Translations under genes and position numbers: made by a program
NCBI GenBank assembly: GCA_020845495.1
Contig: JADLFM010000167.1
Location: 1 to 27,786, forward strand
Direction: 5' to 3'
DNA: 27,786 bases
Origin: Chloroflexota bacterium
Lineage (GTDB): Bacteria; Chloroflexota; UBA6077; JACCZL01
Notes under the pieces: model-generated
What the model was told of the DNA's origin: nothing
Database searches by the model: none
Seen by the model: the letters and a program-made list of their open reading frames with translations, nothing else
Part shown: positions 1 to 7,589 of the stretch, in pieces
How positions within the stretch are numbered: the stretch's first letter is position 1
Layout of the letters: every line of letters starts with the position of its first letter

Positions 1-2
1 GG

Positions 3-455
3 ATCGCGCCTGGCGTGTCCCACACCCTCCGCATCGTCTGGACGAGCACAGGTGTGGAGTATGTCGTCGACGGGACGCTGGTCGCCGCACACCCGGTCGC
101 GATCGCGGGACCGATGTACGTGTACGCTTCGAACAACGCCGGTGCCCCGCTCGGGGTCGACTGGCTGCGGGTGGCCAGTTACAGCCCTGGCGCGTTGACC
201 TACCTGTCCTGCGTCAAGGACCACGGCTCGGCTAGTTGGGGCTCCGTCACCTGGCTCGCTGCCACCCCGCCCGCCACCACCGTGAACGTTGAGGCGCGCA
301 CCTCTCAGGATGGCGTCGGCTGGTCTGCCTGGGTGAGTCTTTCGAACGGCAGTCCACCGCCCGCGCCGACGAATCGCTATTTGCAGTATCGGGTGACGCT
401 GGGTACCGGCGATCCATCCGTTTCCCCCGAGGTTACCGATGTCACCGTGCGATAG
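3..455 (+). CDS. C-terminal end of an exported surface protein (5' truncated)
   Basis: The reading frame is open from the window edge to the TAG at 453-455, so only the last ~150 residues are visible. An internal GTG at 15 is not needed as a start. The first ~55 residues look like the end of a concanavalin/LamG-type beta-sandwich (alternating hydrophobic strands, with DGTLVAAH and VDWLRV). The rest, including TSQDGVGWSAW and a closing YRVTLGTGDPSVSPEV stretch, resembles the Trp-rich C-terminal modules of large secreted Chloroflexota proteins. No anchor or sorting signal follows. A strong hairpin lies just downstream, so this gene is probably a separate transcription unit from the glycan cluster. 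Its specific function cannot be read from this fragment. Confidence 0.6.
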   Translation: MAPGVSHTLRIVWTSTGVEYVVDGTLVAAHPVAIAGPMYVYASNNAGAPLGVDWLRVASYSPGALTYLSCVKDHGSASWGSVTWLAATPPATTVNVEARTSQDGVGWSAWVSLSNGSPPPAPTNRYLQYRVTLGTGDPSVSPEVTDVTVR

Positions 456-485
456 GCCAGCGGTCGGGCACGACAGTCACACTCG

Positions 486-520
486 GTAGGGACGGGGGAT
501 CATTCATCCCACGTCCCTAC
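486..520 (+). terminator. Hairpin terminator-like stem-loop without U-tract
   Basis: GTAGGGACG at 486-494 pairs perfectly with CGTCCCTAC at 512-520. After a single G/A mismatch (495/511), GGGAT at 496-500 pairs with ATCCC at 506-510, leaving a 5-nt loop. That makes 14 base pairs in a 35-nt element, starting 31 nt after the stop codon of the surface-protein gene. No T-run follows, so it is not a canonical intrinsic terminator. U-tract-less hairpins are common 3' ends in high-GC bacteria. It may instead be an mRNA 3'-stabilising structure. Confidence 0.55.
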
Positions 521-612
521 GCCAGCACGGCTGATGCTCGAGAGTCTCTTGACGGTACCTGAGCACGTCTCGACTCAACGCGCGTCAGCAGCGCGCCCAC
601 GAGGACGCAATT

Positions 613-1392
613 ATGGACGTCTCGATCGTCATCCCGTGCCGCGATGAGGCAGAGAACGTTCCGCTCTTGAAGCGCGAGCTCCATCCGGTTGTGGCCGAGC
701 TTCGGCGGACACTCGAGGTCGAGATCGTGCTCGTCGACGACGGCAGCACCGATGGAACCGGCGATCTCCTCGAGAGCGCATTTCTTGATGACACCCAGGT
801 GCGGGTGGTGCGCCACGAACGGGGGATGGGGCCTGGCGCCGCAATCCGCACCGGATTTGCGCACAGCACTGGTGCGATCGCGGTGACGACTGACTGTGAT
901 GCAAGCTACCCTTTCGCCCTTATCCCCAACCTGATTGGACTGATGTCCCACGGCGTCGACATCGTGACGGCGTCTTGCTACCACCCGCTTGGCGGCGTCG
1001 AAAACGTGCCCGCCTACCGCATCTTCCTCAGCCGCGCGGCCTCGCACATCTACCAGACGCTCCTCGATCGGCGGATACACACCTACACCTGCCTCTTCCG
1101 AGCGTACCGTCGAGAGGTGATCGAGTGCGTCGAGTTCCAGGCTGACGGATTCCTTGGCGTGACCGAGTTGCTTGCGAATGCGATCCTGGCTGGCTTTACT
1201 GTGCGTGAATTGCCCTGCGTGCTGCGTGCACGACGCTATGGCGCATCAAAGGCACGAGTCGCGCGGATCATCGCCTCGCATCTGATGTTTCAGTGGGGCC
1301 TGCTCAGCGACGGCCGACTTCGGCGCGGGCGCTCCGTGCGCCGCGGCAACACGCTGCGACATGCGGCCACGGGGAGTCACCGGAGCCGTTGA
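613..1392 (+). CDS. GT2 glycosyltransferase, Dpm1/ArnC-like (polyprenyl-phosphate sugar synthase candidate)
   Basis: Predicted GT-A fold enzyme of 259 residues that transfers a sugar from a nucleotide donor, probably to polyprenyl phosphate at the inner membrane face. The N-terminus MDVSIVIPCRDEAENV, the DDGSTDGT motif (D42-D43) and the metal-binding D94-C-D96 are typical of the dolichol-phosphate mannosyltransferase/ArnC branch of GT2. Unlike ArnC it has no clear pair of C-terminal transmembrane helices; only a short hydrophobic stretch near residues 219-232 could touch the membrane, as in soluble Dpm1/Ppm1 enzymes. The C-terminus is Arg-rich. GAGGA at 600-604 sits 8 nt before the ATG and supports this start. 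It is the first gene of the cluster and is followed after 75 nt by a flippase-like half-transporter gene, which supports a lipid-linked sugar role. Donor and acceptor identities are not readable. Confidence 0.85.
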   Translation: MDVSIVIPCRDEAENVPLLKRELHPVVAELRRTLEVEIVLVDDGSTDGTGDLLESAFLDDTQVRVVRHERGMGPGAAIRTGFAHSTGAIAVTTDCDASYPFALIPNLIGLMSHGVDIVTASCYHPLGGVENVPAYRIFLSRAASHIYQTLLDRRIHTYTCLFRAYRREVIECVEFQADGFLGVTELLANAILAGFTVRELPCVLRARRYGASKARVARIIASHLMFQWGLLSDGRLRRGRSVRRGNTLRHAATGSHRSR

Positions 1393-1473
1393 CTCCGGCA
1401 CGCCACTGCGGGGACCGGACGTGGACCCACCTGCGCGGCACTCTACGTCACACGCTGAAGGAGCCAAGTGGCT

Positions 1474-1911
1474 ATGAACGTCCTCGCCTACATCCTCGTG
1501 AGCGGCGGATTAGGAGTCGCGGGACAACTCATCCTGAAGCGCGCCCTCCTGGCCACCGGCCCGCTCGCAATCGAGCCCAGCTCAATGCTGCCTGTGCTGC
1601 TTGGTCTGGCCGTAAATCCCTTGATCGTTCTCGGTCTTGGGGTGACACTTTCCGGCACGTTCTTCTGGCTCATCGCCCTCTCGCGCGTCGATCTGAGCTT
1701 CGCATACCCATTCGCCAGCCTGAACTACGTGCTGGTCCTTGGGGCGTCATGGCTGATCCTTGGTGAACAGCCCACAATGATGCGCCTCGTGGGCGTGGCA
1801 GTGATTTGCCTCGGCGTCTGCCTCGTTGCCAGGTCGCCATCCACTGCCACGACGCACGACCCACACTCGCGCTCGACTGTCGTTGCCACGGTTGCCGGTC
1901 CAACATCATGA
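1474..1911 (+). CDS. Four-TM EamA/ArnE-like half-transporter (first copy)
   Basis: A small integral membrane protein of about 145 residues with four hydrophobic helices, matching the size and pattern of ArnE/ArnF, the two-protein flippase for undecaprenyl-phosphate-aminoarabinose, and of single EamA/SMR-type repeats. Diagnostic stretches are GVAGQLILKRA near the N-terminus, FFWLIALSRVDLSFAYPFASLNYVL in the third helix region (quoted in part: LSFAYPFASL) and RLVGVAVICLGV in the fourth. It is clearly paralogous to the gene at 3397-3762. The hydrophilic tail of about 25 residues is an addition. The ATG at 1474 lies 10 nt after AAGGAG (1458-1463); a GTG at 1468 is closer (4 nt) and cannot be excluded. 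The stop overlaps the next start as ATGA (1908-1911), so translation with the FAD enzyme gene is probably coupled. Confidence 0.8.
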   Translation: MNVLAYILVSGGLGVAGQLILKRALLATGPLAIEPSSMLPVLLGLAVNPLIVLGLGVTLSGTFFWLIALSRVDLSFAYPFASLNYVLVLGASWLILGEQPTMMRLVGVAVICLGVCLVARSPSTATTHDPHSRSTVVATVAGPTS

Positions 1912-3248
1912 GGATCGGCATCGTCGGCGGCGGAATGCTCGGCCTGTCTCTGGCGTACTTCCTCTCAAAGTCGGGGCACACGGCGATTGTCTTTGAAGGG
2001 AAGGATCACGCCGGCGGGCTCCTGGACGTTGTTCAGGTCGGAGATGCCTGGATCGACAAGTACTATCACTGCATCCTCGGCGATGACGTCGACCTTCTCG
2101 CGCTCGTTGACGAGCTCGGGCTGGCCGCGCAGGTCCGCTTCCAGCCAGCCAGACAGGGGTTCTTCTCTGGCGACCGGCTCTACCCGATGTCGAGCGGCAA
2201 GGATCTGCTCCTGTTCCCACCGCTCAGCCTGTTCGAACGGGTGCGTCTTGGTCTGACGATCCTGGCGGCGTTTCGAATCGACCGTTGGGATGACCTGGAG
2301 CAGGTAGCGGTCGAGGACTGGCTCGTGGGCCTCGGGGGGCGAGGGGCGTTCGACAAAGTCTGGAAGCCGCTCCTCCAGGCAAAGTTCGACGCCCACTACG
2401 ATCGCACTCCGGCGACCTACATCTGGTCGCGGATCAAGCGGACCTCATCGACCAGAGCGGCGGCCGGTCGACGCGACCGGCTCGGCTACTTCGTGGGGAG
2501 CTACAAGATCCTGGTCGATCGATTGGTGGAGCGCATCGAGCAGGCTGGTTCGGCGGTACGTACCGGTGCGCGCGTCCAGGCGATCCTTCTCGGTAAGAGC
2601 GGAGTCGACGGCGTACAGGTAGGCGGGACACGTATTCCCCTCGATGCCGTGGTGGTCACCACTCCGCTGCCGGCACTCTCCGCGCTCGTTTCCTCGCCGC
2701 AGCGCGACCTGCTACACCTGCCGCCTGAGAGCGAGTATCTCGGCGTTATCTGCGGCCTGCTGCTCCTGGATCGCTCCCTCTCCCCGTACTACACCCTCAA
2801 TATCGCCGACGAGGACATCCCATTTACCGGGGTCATAGAAACGACCAACGTGATCGCTCCCGAGCATGTCGGTGGGCACCATCTGGTCTACGTGCCGAAA
2901 TATGTCACGCGCTCGAGTGCATTCCATGCGTTGACGGACGACGCGCTCCGTGAGCTCTACGTGACGCACCTCAGCCGCATGTTCCCGGCGTTCCGCGAGT
3001 CGTGGATACGTCATGCATTCGTCTTCCGAGAGCGCTTTGTCGAGCCGCTGCATCAGATCGGGCGGCCGCGGCCATCGGTCCCGACGACAACAGCCATTGA
3101 CGGTTTGTTCGTGGTCAACAACGGGCAGATTTACCCCGAGTTGACGAACTGCCAGGCAAGCGTTCGTCACGCCACGCGCTCGTTGCCGACGATCCTCAGC
3201 CGTCACGCAGGCATCCTGGCCCAGCCGCCTGCGCTGGCGACGAACTAA
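1908..3248 (+). CDS. FAD-dependent oxidoreductase, amine oxidase/protoporphyrinogen oxidase-like
   Basis: Predicted flavoenzyme of 446 residues. The N-terminus carries a textbook Rossmann dinucleotide-binding motif (G7-G-G-M-L-G12), the acidic residue E30 at the end of strand two and the HAGG motif at 34-37, as in the HemY/amine-oxidase/UDP-galactopyranose-mutase-like superfamily. The C-terminal part has the usual second FAD contact region (LFVVNNGQIYPEL). No membrane helix is evident. The start at ATG 1908 follows from the motif position and the ATGA overlap with the preceding gene; a longer reading frame from 1806 would run inside that gene. It lies between two paralogous half-flippase genes, and an aminotransferase gene follows, so a sugar or lipid-sugar oxidation is plausible. 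That substrate is inference; the family is known to act on many substrates, including carotenoids and amines. Confidence 0.8.
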   Translation: MRIGIVGGGMLGLSLAYFLSKSGHTAIVFEGKDHAGGLLDVVQVGDAWIDKYYHCILGDDVDLLALVDELGLAAQVRFQPARQGFFSGDRLYPMSSGKDLLLFPPLSLFERVRLGLTILAAFRIDRWDDLEQVAVEDWLVGLGGRGAFDKVWKPLLQAKFDAHYDRTPATYIWSRIKRTSSTRAAAGRRDRLGYFVGSYKILVDRLVERIEQAGSAVRTGARVQAILLGKSGVDGVQVGGTRIPLDAVVVTTPLPALSALVSSPQRDLLHLPPESEYLGVICGLLLLDRSLSPYYTLNIADEDIPFTGVIETTNVIAPEHVGGHHLVYVPKYVTRSSAFHALTDDALRELYVTHLSRMFPAFRESWIRHAFVFRERFVEPLHQIGRPRPSVPTTTAIDGLFVVNNGQIYPELTNCQASVRHATRSLPTILSRHAGILAQPPALATN

Positions 3249-3396
3249 TGCCTTCTGTCGCGAACCCGCTCCGCCGTACACGAGGGCGGCGGTCGGACGA
3301 CGGAGGTGCGGCCGGGCGATCGTGACTGCGATGGGGTCTCCAGGGCCGGCCTACTGATGGGGCGTAGTCAACCATTGCATCTCACTGGAGAAGGAT

Positions 3397-3762
3397 GTGC
3401 CAGGTATCGTCCCGCTCTTGAGCAGTGTGGCAGTCGGAGTCGTCGGCCAGTTCGTCCTCAAGGCCGCCATGCGCCGCGCCGGGCCGCTCGCGTTGCGCGA
3501 CGGCCGTGCTGGCTCTGCCGCATCCGCCATCGTCTGGAACCCGCTGGTCTGGGCCGGGCTGTCGCTCTATGGCATCAGCATGGTCTGCTGGCTGATCGGC
3601 CTCTCGCAGGTCGAATTGAGCTACGCGTTTCCCTTCCTCAGTCTCAGCTACGTCCTGATTCTGCTGGGCTCACGCAGCCTGCTCGGCGAGTCGATCGGCT
3701 GGTCTCGACTTGTCGGGGTGCTGGCCATCTGCCTCGGCGTATACGCCGTCGCCGCCGGCTAG
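3397..3762 (+). CDS. Four-TM EamA/ArnF-like half-transporter (second copy)
   Basis: A 121-residue membrane protein with four predicted helices, nearly the exact length of ArnE/ArnF subunits. It aligns end to end with the protein of 1474-1911: GVVGQFVLKAA against GVAGQLILKRA, WLIGLSQVELSYAFPFLSLSYVL (core LSYAFPFLSLSYV) against the equivalent third-helix segment, and RLVGVLAICLGV against RLVGVAVICLGV. The two are diverged paralogs, as expected for a heterodimeric flippase. The start is GTG 3397, with GGAGAAGG at 3387-3394 immediately upstream; no in-frame ATG fits better. The 148-nt gap before it (3249-3396) contains no recognisable gene. Likely partner: the first copy, moving a polyprenyl-phosphate sugar across the membrane (inference from Arn homology). 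Confidence 0.8.
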   Translation: MPGIVPLLSSVAVGVVGQFVLKAAMRRAGPLALRDGRAGSAASAIVWNPLVWAGLSLYGISMVCWLIGLSQVELSYAFPFLSLSYVLILLGSRSLLGESIGWSRLVGVLAICLGVYAVAAG

Positions 3763-3797
3763 ACCAGCAGCCGGCCAGGTACGAGTGGAGGATCCCA

Positions 3798-4940
3798 ATG
3801 GGACAGCCAGTCCAACCGCCGGACGGCGAGCTCATCCCAGTTGCCAGGCCTGTCCTCGGCGACGAAGAGATCGAGGCCGTCGCGTCGGTGCTGCGTTCCG
3901 GTCGGCTTGTCCAGGGCGCGATCGTCGAGAAGTTCGAGCGAGCGTTCGCCGATCTGGTGGGTGTGCAGCATGCCGTGGCCGTCTCGTCCGGCACGGCTGC
4001 CCTTCACCTGGCCTTGCTCGCGCACGGTATCGGGCCAGGCGACGAAGTCATTACCAGTCCATTCACCTTCGTCGCGACGGCGAACGCGGCGCTCTACGCA
4101 GGCGCGATCCCGGTCTTCGCTGATATCCGTAACGACACGCTCAATATCGATACGGACGCCATTGAGGCGAAGATCACGCCACGAACGAGAGCCATCCTTC
4201 CGGTCCATTTGTACGGGCATCCGGCTGACATGGAGGCCGTCCAGGTGCTCGCAGACCAGTACCACCTGAGTATCATCGAAGATGCTGCGCAGGCACATGG
4301 CGCGACAGTCCATGGCCGGCAGGTGGGAACGTTCGGGACGGGCTGCTTCTCCTTTTACGCGACGAAGAACGCGACGACGGGAGAGGGCGGCATCGTCACA
4401 ACGGACTCGGCCGCCATTGCCGAAACGGTCCGCCTGCTGCGGCACCATGGCCAGCACGAGCGGTACTTTCATGAGATCCTGGGATTCAACTATCGGCTGA
4501 CCGACATCCAGGCGGCGCTGGGTCTCGTCCAGTTAGAGCGGCTGACAGCGCTCACCGAGCGTCGGATCGCGAACGCCCGATATCTGTCATCACGCCTGGA
4601 TCAGGTCGCGACACCCACGACTCTCCCTGGCTATCGGCACGTATTCCATCAGTACACCATCCGGCTGCCATACGAACGCGATGCCATCGCGCGCCAGCTT
4701 GGGCATGCCGGCATCGGATCCAGCGTCCACTATCCCCTGCCGGTGCACTTGCAGCCGCTGTACTGGCGGCTCGGATATCGGGACAGCCTGCCGCACGCCG
4801 AACGCGCCAGCCACGAGGTACTGTCGCTACCGATCCATCCGTTGCTGTCCCGCTCGGATCTCGATGTCGTGGCGAGCGGCGTGCTCGCTGCCCTGGATGC
4901 AGTATCGCTCCCTCGCGCACCTGAGGCAGTTGCGCGCTGA
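3798..4940 (+). CDS. DegT/DnrJ/EryC1/StrS-family PLP aminotransferase (sugar aminotransferase)
   Basis: Enzyme of 380 residues, standard length for the family, which transfers an amino group from glutamate or glutamine to a keto-sugar nucleotide. Visible active-site elements are SGTAAL at 64-69 (PLP phosphate binding), EDAAQAHGA at 161-169 with D162 for the pyridine nitrogen, and SFYATKN with the Schiff-base lysine K190 followed by TTGEGG. The start at ATG 3798 is set by GTGGAGGA at 3785-3792 and the conserved N-terminus (IPVARPVLGDEE). The open frame upstream to 3306 overlaps the preceding gene and is not used. ArnB belongs to the same family, as do perosamine and 4-amino-sugar synthases. 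The keto-sugar substrate cannot be told from sequence, and no dedicated dehydratase or epimerase gene is present in the window. Confidence 0.9.
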   Translation: MGQPVQPPDGELIPVARPVLGDEEIEAVASVLRSGRLVQGAIVEKFERAFADLVGVQHAVAVSSGTAALHLALLAHGIGPGDEVITSPFTFVATANAALYAGAIPVFADIRNDTLNIDTDAIEAKITPRTRAILPVHLYGHPADMEAVQVLADQYHLSIIEDAAQAHGATVHGRQVGTFGTGCFSFYATKNATTGEGGIVTTDSAAIAETVRLLRHHGQHERYFHEILGFNYRLTDIQAALGLVQLERLTALTERRIANARYLSSRLDQVATPTTLPGYRHVFHQYTIRLPYERDAIARQLGHAGIGSSVHYPLPVHLQPLYWRLGYRDSLPHAERASHEVLSLPIHPLLSRSDLDVVASGVLAALDAVSLPRAPEAVAR

Positions 4941-5025
4941 TCGCCATGTGCTGAATCTGGCCTCAGTTGCTCGCTCAATCAACGCTGCTTACCCACGAGT
5001 GAGCGGCGCGCCCGGAGGCGAAAGC

Positions 5026-6243
5026 GTGCGCGTCCTCTTTCTCTCACGCTGGTACCCCTATCCCGCCGACAACGGTGCAAAGATCCGCGTCTTCAATCTC
5101 CTCCGCCAGTTGTCACGCAGGCACGAGGTGAGCCTCGTGACGTTCGCCGAGTCAACCGATCGAGTCGACGACGAAACACTTACCGTGCTCCTGAGCACCT
5201 GTGATGATGTCCAGGTCGTGCCGTATCGCCCATTCTTCCCGAGTGTCGGTCGTGCGCTCCGAGGTCTGTTGTCCTCAACACCGAGCTACCTCGTCGATAC
5301 GTTCAGTCAGGAGTTCGCCTCCGCGGTCGAGTCTCGGCTCTCCACCCGGGATATCGACCTGGTCATCTGCTCCGAGCTTGCGACGATGCCGTACGCTCGC
5401 CGCCCTGGTGGCGCTCCCGCCCTGGTGGACGAGCTCATGCTCAGCATGTTTCGGCCCGATGGGCAACGGAGTCATCAACTCGCAGAGCTTCGGTCCCACC
5501 TGACGTGGGCACGGCTCAGGCGCTACGTTCGGTGCGTCCTGCCCGGATTCGCAGCATGTACGGTGACCTCACGCTACGACCGACGGCTCGTGCAGGCCAC
5601 CGTACCGGCATACGACCAGGTGCACGTCGTGCCGAACGCGGTGGATCTGACGATTTATGACGGCGTATCGAACGCCCCGGACCCAGACACGGCGGTCTTC
5701 GCCGGCGCGCTCACCTACCGGGCAAACCTTGACGGGATCGCCTGGTTTTCCCGAGAGGTTGGCCCTCGACTTCGGTTGCGGGTGCCGAGGTTTCGGGTAC
5801 GCATTACGGGAAGCACGCGGGGCGTCGATCTGGTCGCGCTCGCGGGCGCGCCCGAGGTGGAATTCACCGGTTACGTTGCGGACATACGACCGGTCATCGC
5901 CCGTGCTGGCGTTTCAGTCGTGCCGATATGGCAGGGCGGCGGAACGCGCCTCAAGATTCTCGAATCAATGGCCCTCGGGACGCCAGTCGTCTCGACCTCG
6001 AAGGGTGCCGAGGGGCTGGCGGTGTCGCACGGCCAGGATATCTTGCTCGCCGACGATCCAGAGGACTTCGCCGCATGCGTGGAGGCCGTCCTCCGTGATG
6101 CGAAGCTTCGGACCCGGCTGGCTGAGAACGCTCGGCGCCTCGTCGAATCTCAGTATGACTGGAACGTCGTCGGACCACAGTTCTGCGAGATCGCCGAGGG
6201 CGCCACACGCACCGCCCGCCCTCAGGGGATGACCGTCGCATGA
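5026..6243 (+). CDS. GT4 glycosyltransferase (GT-B fold), first of three tandem GT4 genes
   Basis: Cytoplasmic retaining glycosyltransferase of 405 residues. The N-terminal Rossmann domain begins RVLFLSRWYPYPADNG, and the C-terminal donor-binding domain contains HVVPNAVDL and GGGTRLKILESMALGTPV with the family glutamate E313. It resembles the GT4 proteins at 22086 and 23926 in this window. The start is GTG 5026, chosen because GGAGG (5014-5018) lies 7 nt upstream and the protein begins with the expected beta strand; the frame is open further upstream to 4681 but that part overlaps the aminotransferase gene. The stop overlaps the next gene by ATGA (6240-6243). Donor sugar and acceptor are unknown. 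Confidence 0.85.
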   Translation: MRVLFLSRWYPYPADNGAKIRVFNLLRQLSRRHEVSLVTFAESTDRVDDETLTVLLSTCDDVQVVPYRPFFPSVGRALRGLLSSTPSYLVDTFSQEFASAVESRLSTRDIDLVICSELATMPYARRPGGAPALVDELMLSMFRPDGQRSHQLAELRSHLTWARLRRYVRCVLPGFAACTVTSRYDRRLVQATVPAYDQVHVVPNAVDLTIYDGVSNAPDPDTAVFAGALTYRANLDGIAWFSREVGPRLRLRVPRFRVRITGSTRGVDLVALAGAPEVEFTGYVADIRPVIARAGVSVVPIWQGGGTRLKILESMALGTPVVSTSKGAEGLAVSHGQDILLADDPEDFAACVEAVLRDAKLRTRLAENARRLVESQYDWNVVGPQFCEIAEGATRTARPQGMTVA

Positions 6244-7589
6244 GAGTGCTGCTTGCCACTCACTTCTTTCCACCTGGTCAGGCTGGCGGCACGGAGTCCT
6301 ATACCCTGGGTCTCGCGCGCAAGCTCCGATCGCTCGGCCACGAAGCCTCCGTCATCTGTGCTGGCGACCTCGACGCGGCCCCTGGTTGGCCGCCGCGAAC
6401 CGAGGACGACGAGTACGACGGCATCCCTGTCAGGCGGTTGTCCTGGAACTGGGTTCGAGCGCCACATCCATTCAAAACGTTTTATGACAATCGAGAGGCC
6501 GAACGACTGGTCAGAGAGTACATCGGCCAGTTCCGGCCGGATGTCATACACGTGACGTCGTGCTACTCCCTCGGCGCTGGCATTTTGCGAGCCGCTCGTA
6601 CAGCCGACGTCACGACTATCCTGACCCTGACGGACTTCTGGTTCCTCTGCGTTCGCCATACACTCCTGCGCGCGGATGGAACGCTCTGCTCGGGGCCGGT
6701 CTCAGCGGTCGACTGCCAGCGCTGCATGGCCGGGGGCTCGCCGGTGCTGCGACCTCTCCTGCGCGCGCTCTCGCCCAACCTGGCGGCGCGCGGCCTTCTG
6801 GCTGCTGCGAGGTGGGCATCGATGGTGCGCCTGCCGGGACTACGAGGGTACGTCGGCAATGCCGACGAGCGCTTCCGTGTAGTACGGCGCGCCTTCGAGC
6901 ATGCCGATGCCGTCATCGCCCCATCAAGGTTCCTGCGAGACACGTTCATCCGCAACGGTTTTCCGGCAGATCGCATTCGGGTGTCACCGTACGGGATAGA
7001 TCTCTCCTGGAGACCGGACGATGCACCCCGGCGACCGGACGGCGTGCTCGCGCTCGGGTATCTCGGCCAGATCGAACCCATCAAAGGTGTGGACATCCTC
7101 GTCAGAGCCGTCCGTACGCTCGATCCTACCGTGCGCGTTCGCCTCTCGATATACGGTCCACTTGACAAGAATCCTGCGTACGCCGAATCAGTGCGAACGC
7201 TTGCCGGTGATGACGAGCGCATTCATTTTCCGGGCGCATACGGACGAGGCGACCTTTGCCAGATTCTCGCCCGCCTGGACGCGGTCGTCGTTCCGTCCAT
7301 CTGGTACGAGAATACGCCCCTGGTCATCGCGGAGGCGCACGCAGCCAGGCGACCGGTACTGGCGACACATCTGGGCGGCATGGCCGAAGCCGTTACTCAT
7401 GAGATCGATGGCCTCCTGTTCAAGCGAGGTGATGCGACGGATCTGGCGCGCCTGATCCGTCAACTTGCTGAGGAGCCGGGTCTGCTCGATCGGTTACGCG
7501 AGGGGATTCGCCCGGTCAGGACGATCGACGACGAGGTTATCGAACTCCTGGCCTTGTATCGCGGCACACGGAGTCTTGCTCGAGCATGA
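6240..7589 (+). CDS. GT4 glycosyltransferase with four-cysteine insert
   Basis: A 449-residue GT-B glycosyltransferase. The N-terminus MRVLLATHFFPPGQAGGTE has the donor-loop Gly pair of GT4 enzymes. The C-terminal domain carries SPYGIDL, the LGYLGQIEPIKGVDIL strand and a PLVIAEAHAARRPV segment with E365. Residues C137, C150, C159 and C162 form a cluster (FLCVRH..., LCSG, CQRC) that fits a small structural metal site; the same pattern recurs in a GT4 subgroup (family recollection, not checked). The first ATG overlaps the previous stop as ATGA, and the last codons overlap the next start in the same way (7586-7589), so three GT4 genes are translationally linked. It probably adds one residue of the repeat unit. 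Confidence 0.85.
   Translation: MRVLLATHFFPPGQAGGTESYTLGLARKLRSLGHEASVICAGDLDAAPGWPPRTEDDEYDGIPVRRLSWNWVRAPHPFKTFYDNREAERLVREYIGQFRPDVIHVTSCYSLGAGILRAARTADVTTILTLTDFWFLCVRHTLLRADGTLCSGPVSAVDCQRCMAGGSPVLRPLLRALSPNLAARGLLAAARWASMVRLPGLRGYVGNADERFRVVRRAFEHADAVIAPSRFLRDTFIRNGFPADRIRVSPYGIDLSWRPDDAPRRPDGVLALGYLGQIEPIKGVDILVRAVRTLDPTVRVRLSIYGPLDKNPAYAESVRTLAGDDERIHFPGAYGRGDLCQILARLDAVVVPSIWYENTPLVIAEAHAARRPVLATHLGGMAEAVTHEIDGLLFKRGDATDLARLIRQLAEEPGLLDRLREGIRPVRTIDDEVIELLALYRGTRSLARA

Noticed and set aside
549..554. TTGACG as a -35 box before the first glycan gene
   Set aside because: No acceptable -10 hexamer lies 16-19 nt downstream, so a promoter cannot be supported.
3248..3325. 25-codon frame starting in TAATG at the end of the FAD gene
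   Set aside because: The stop-start overlap is suggestive, but the peptide is short, Arg/Gly-rich, lacks its own ribosome site and resembles nothing known.
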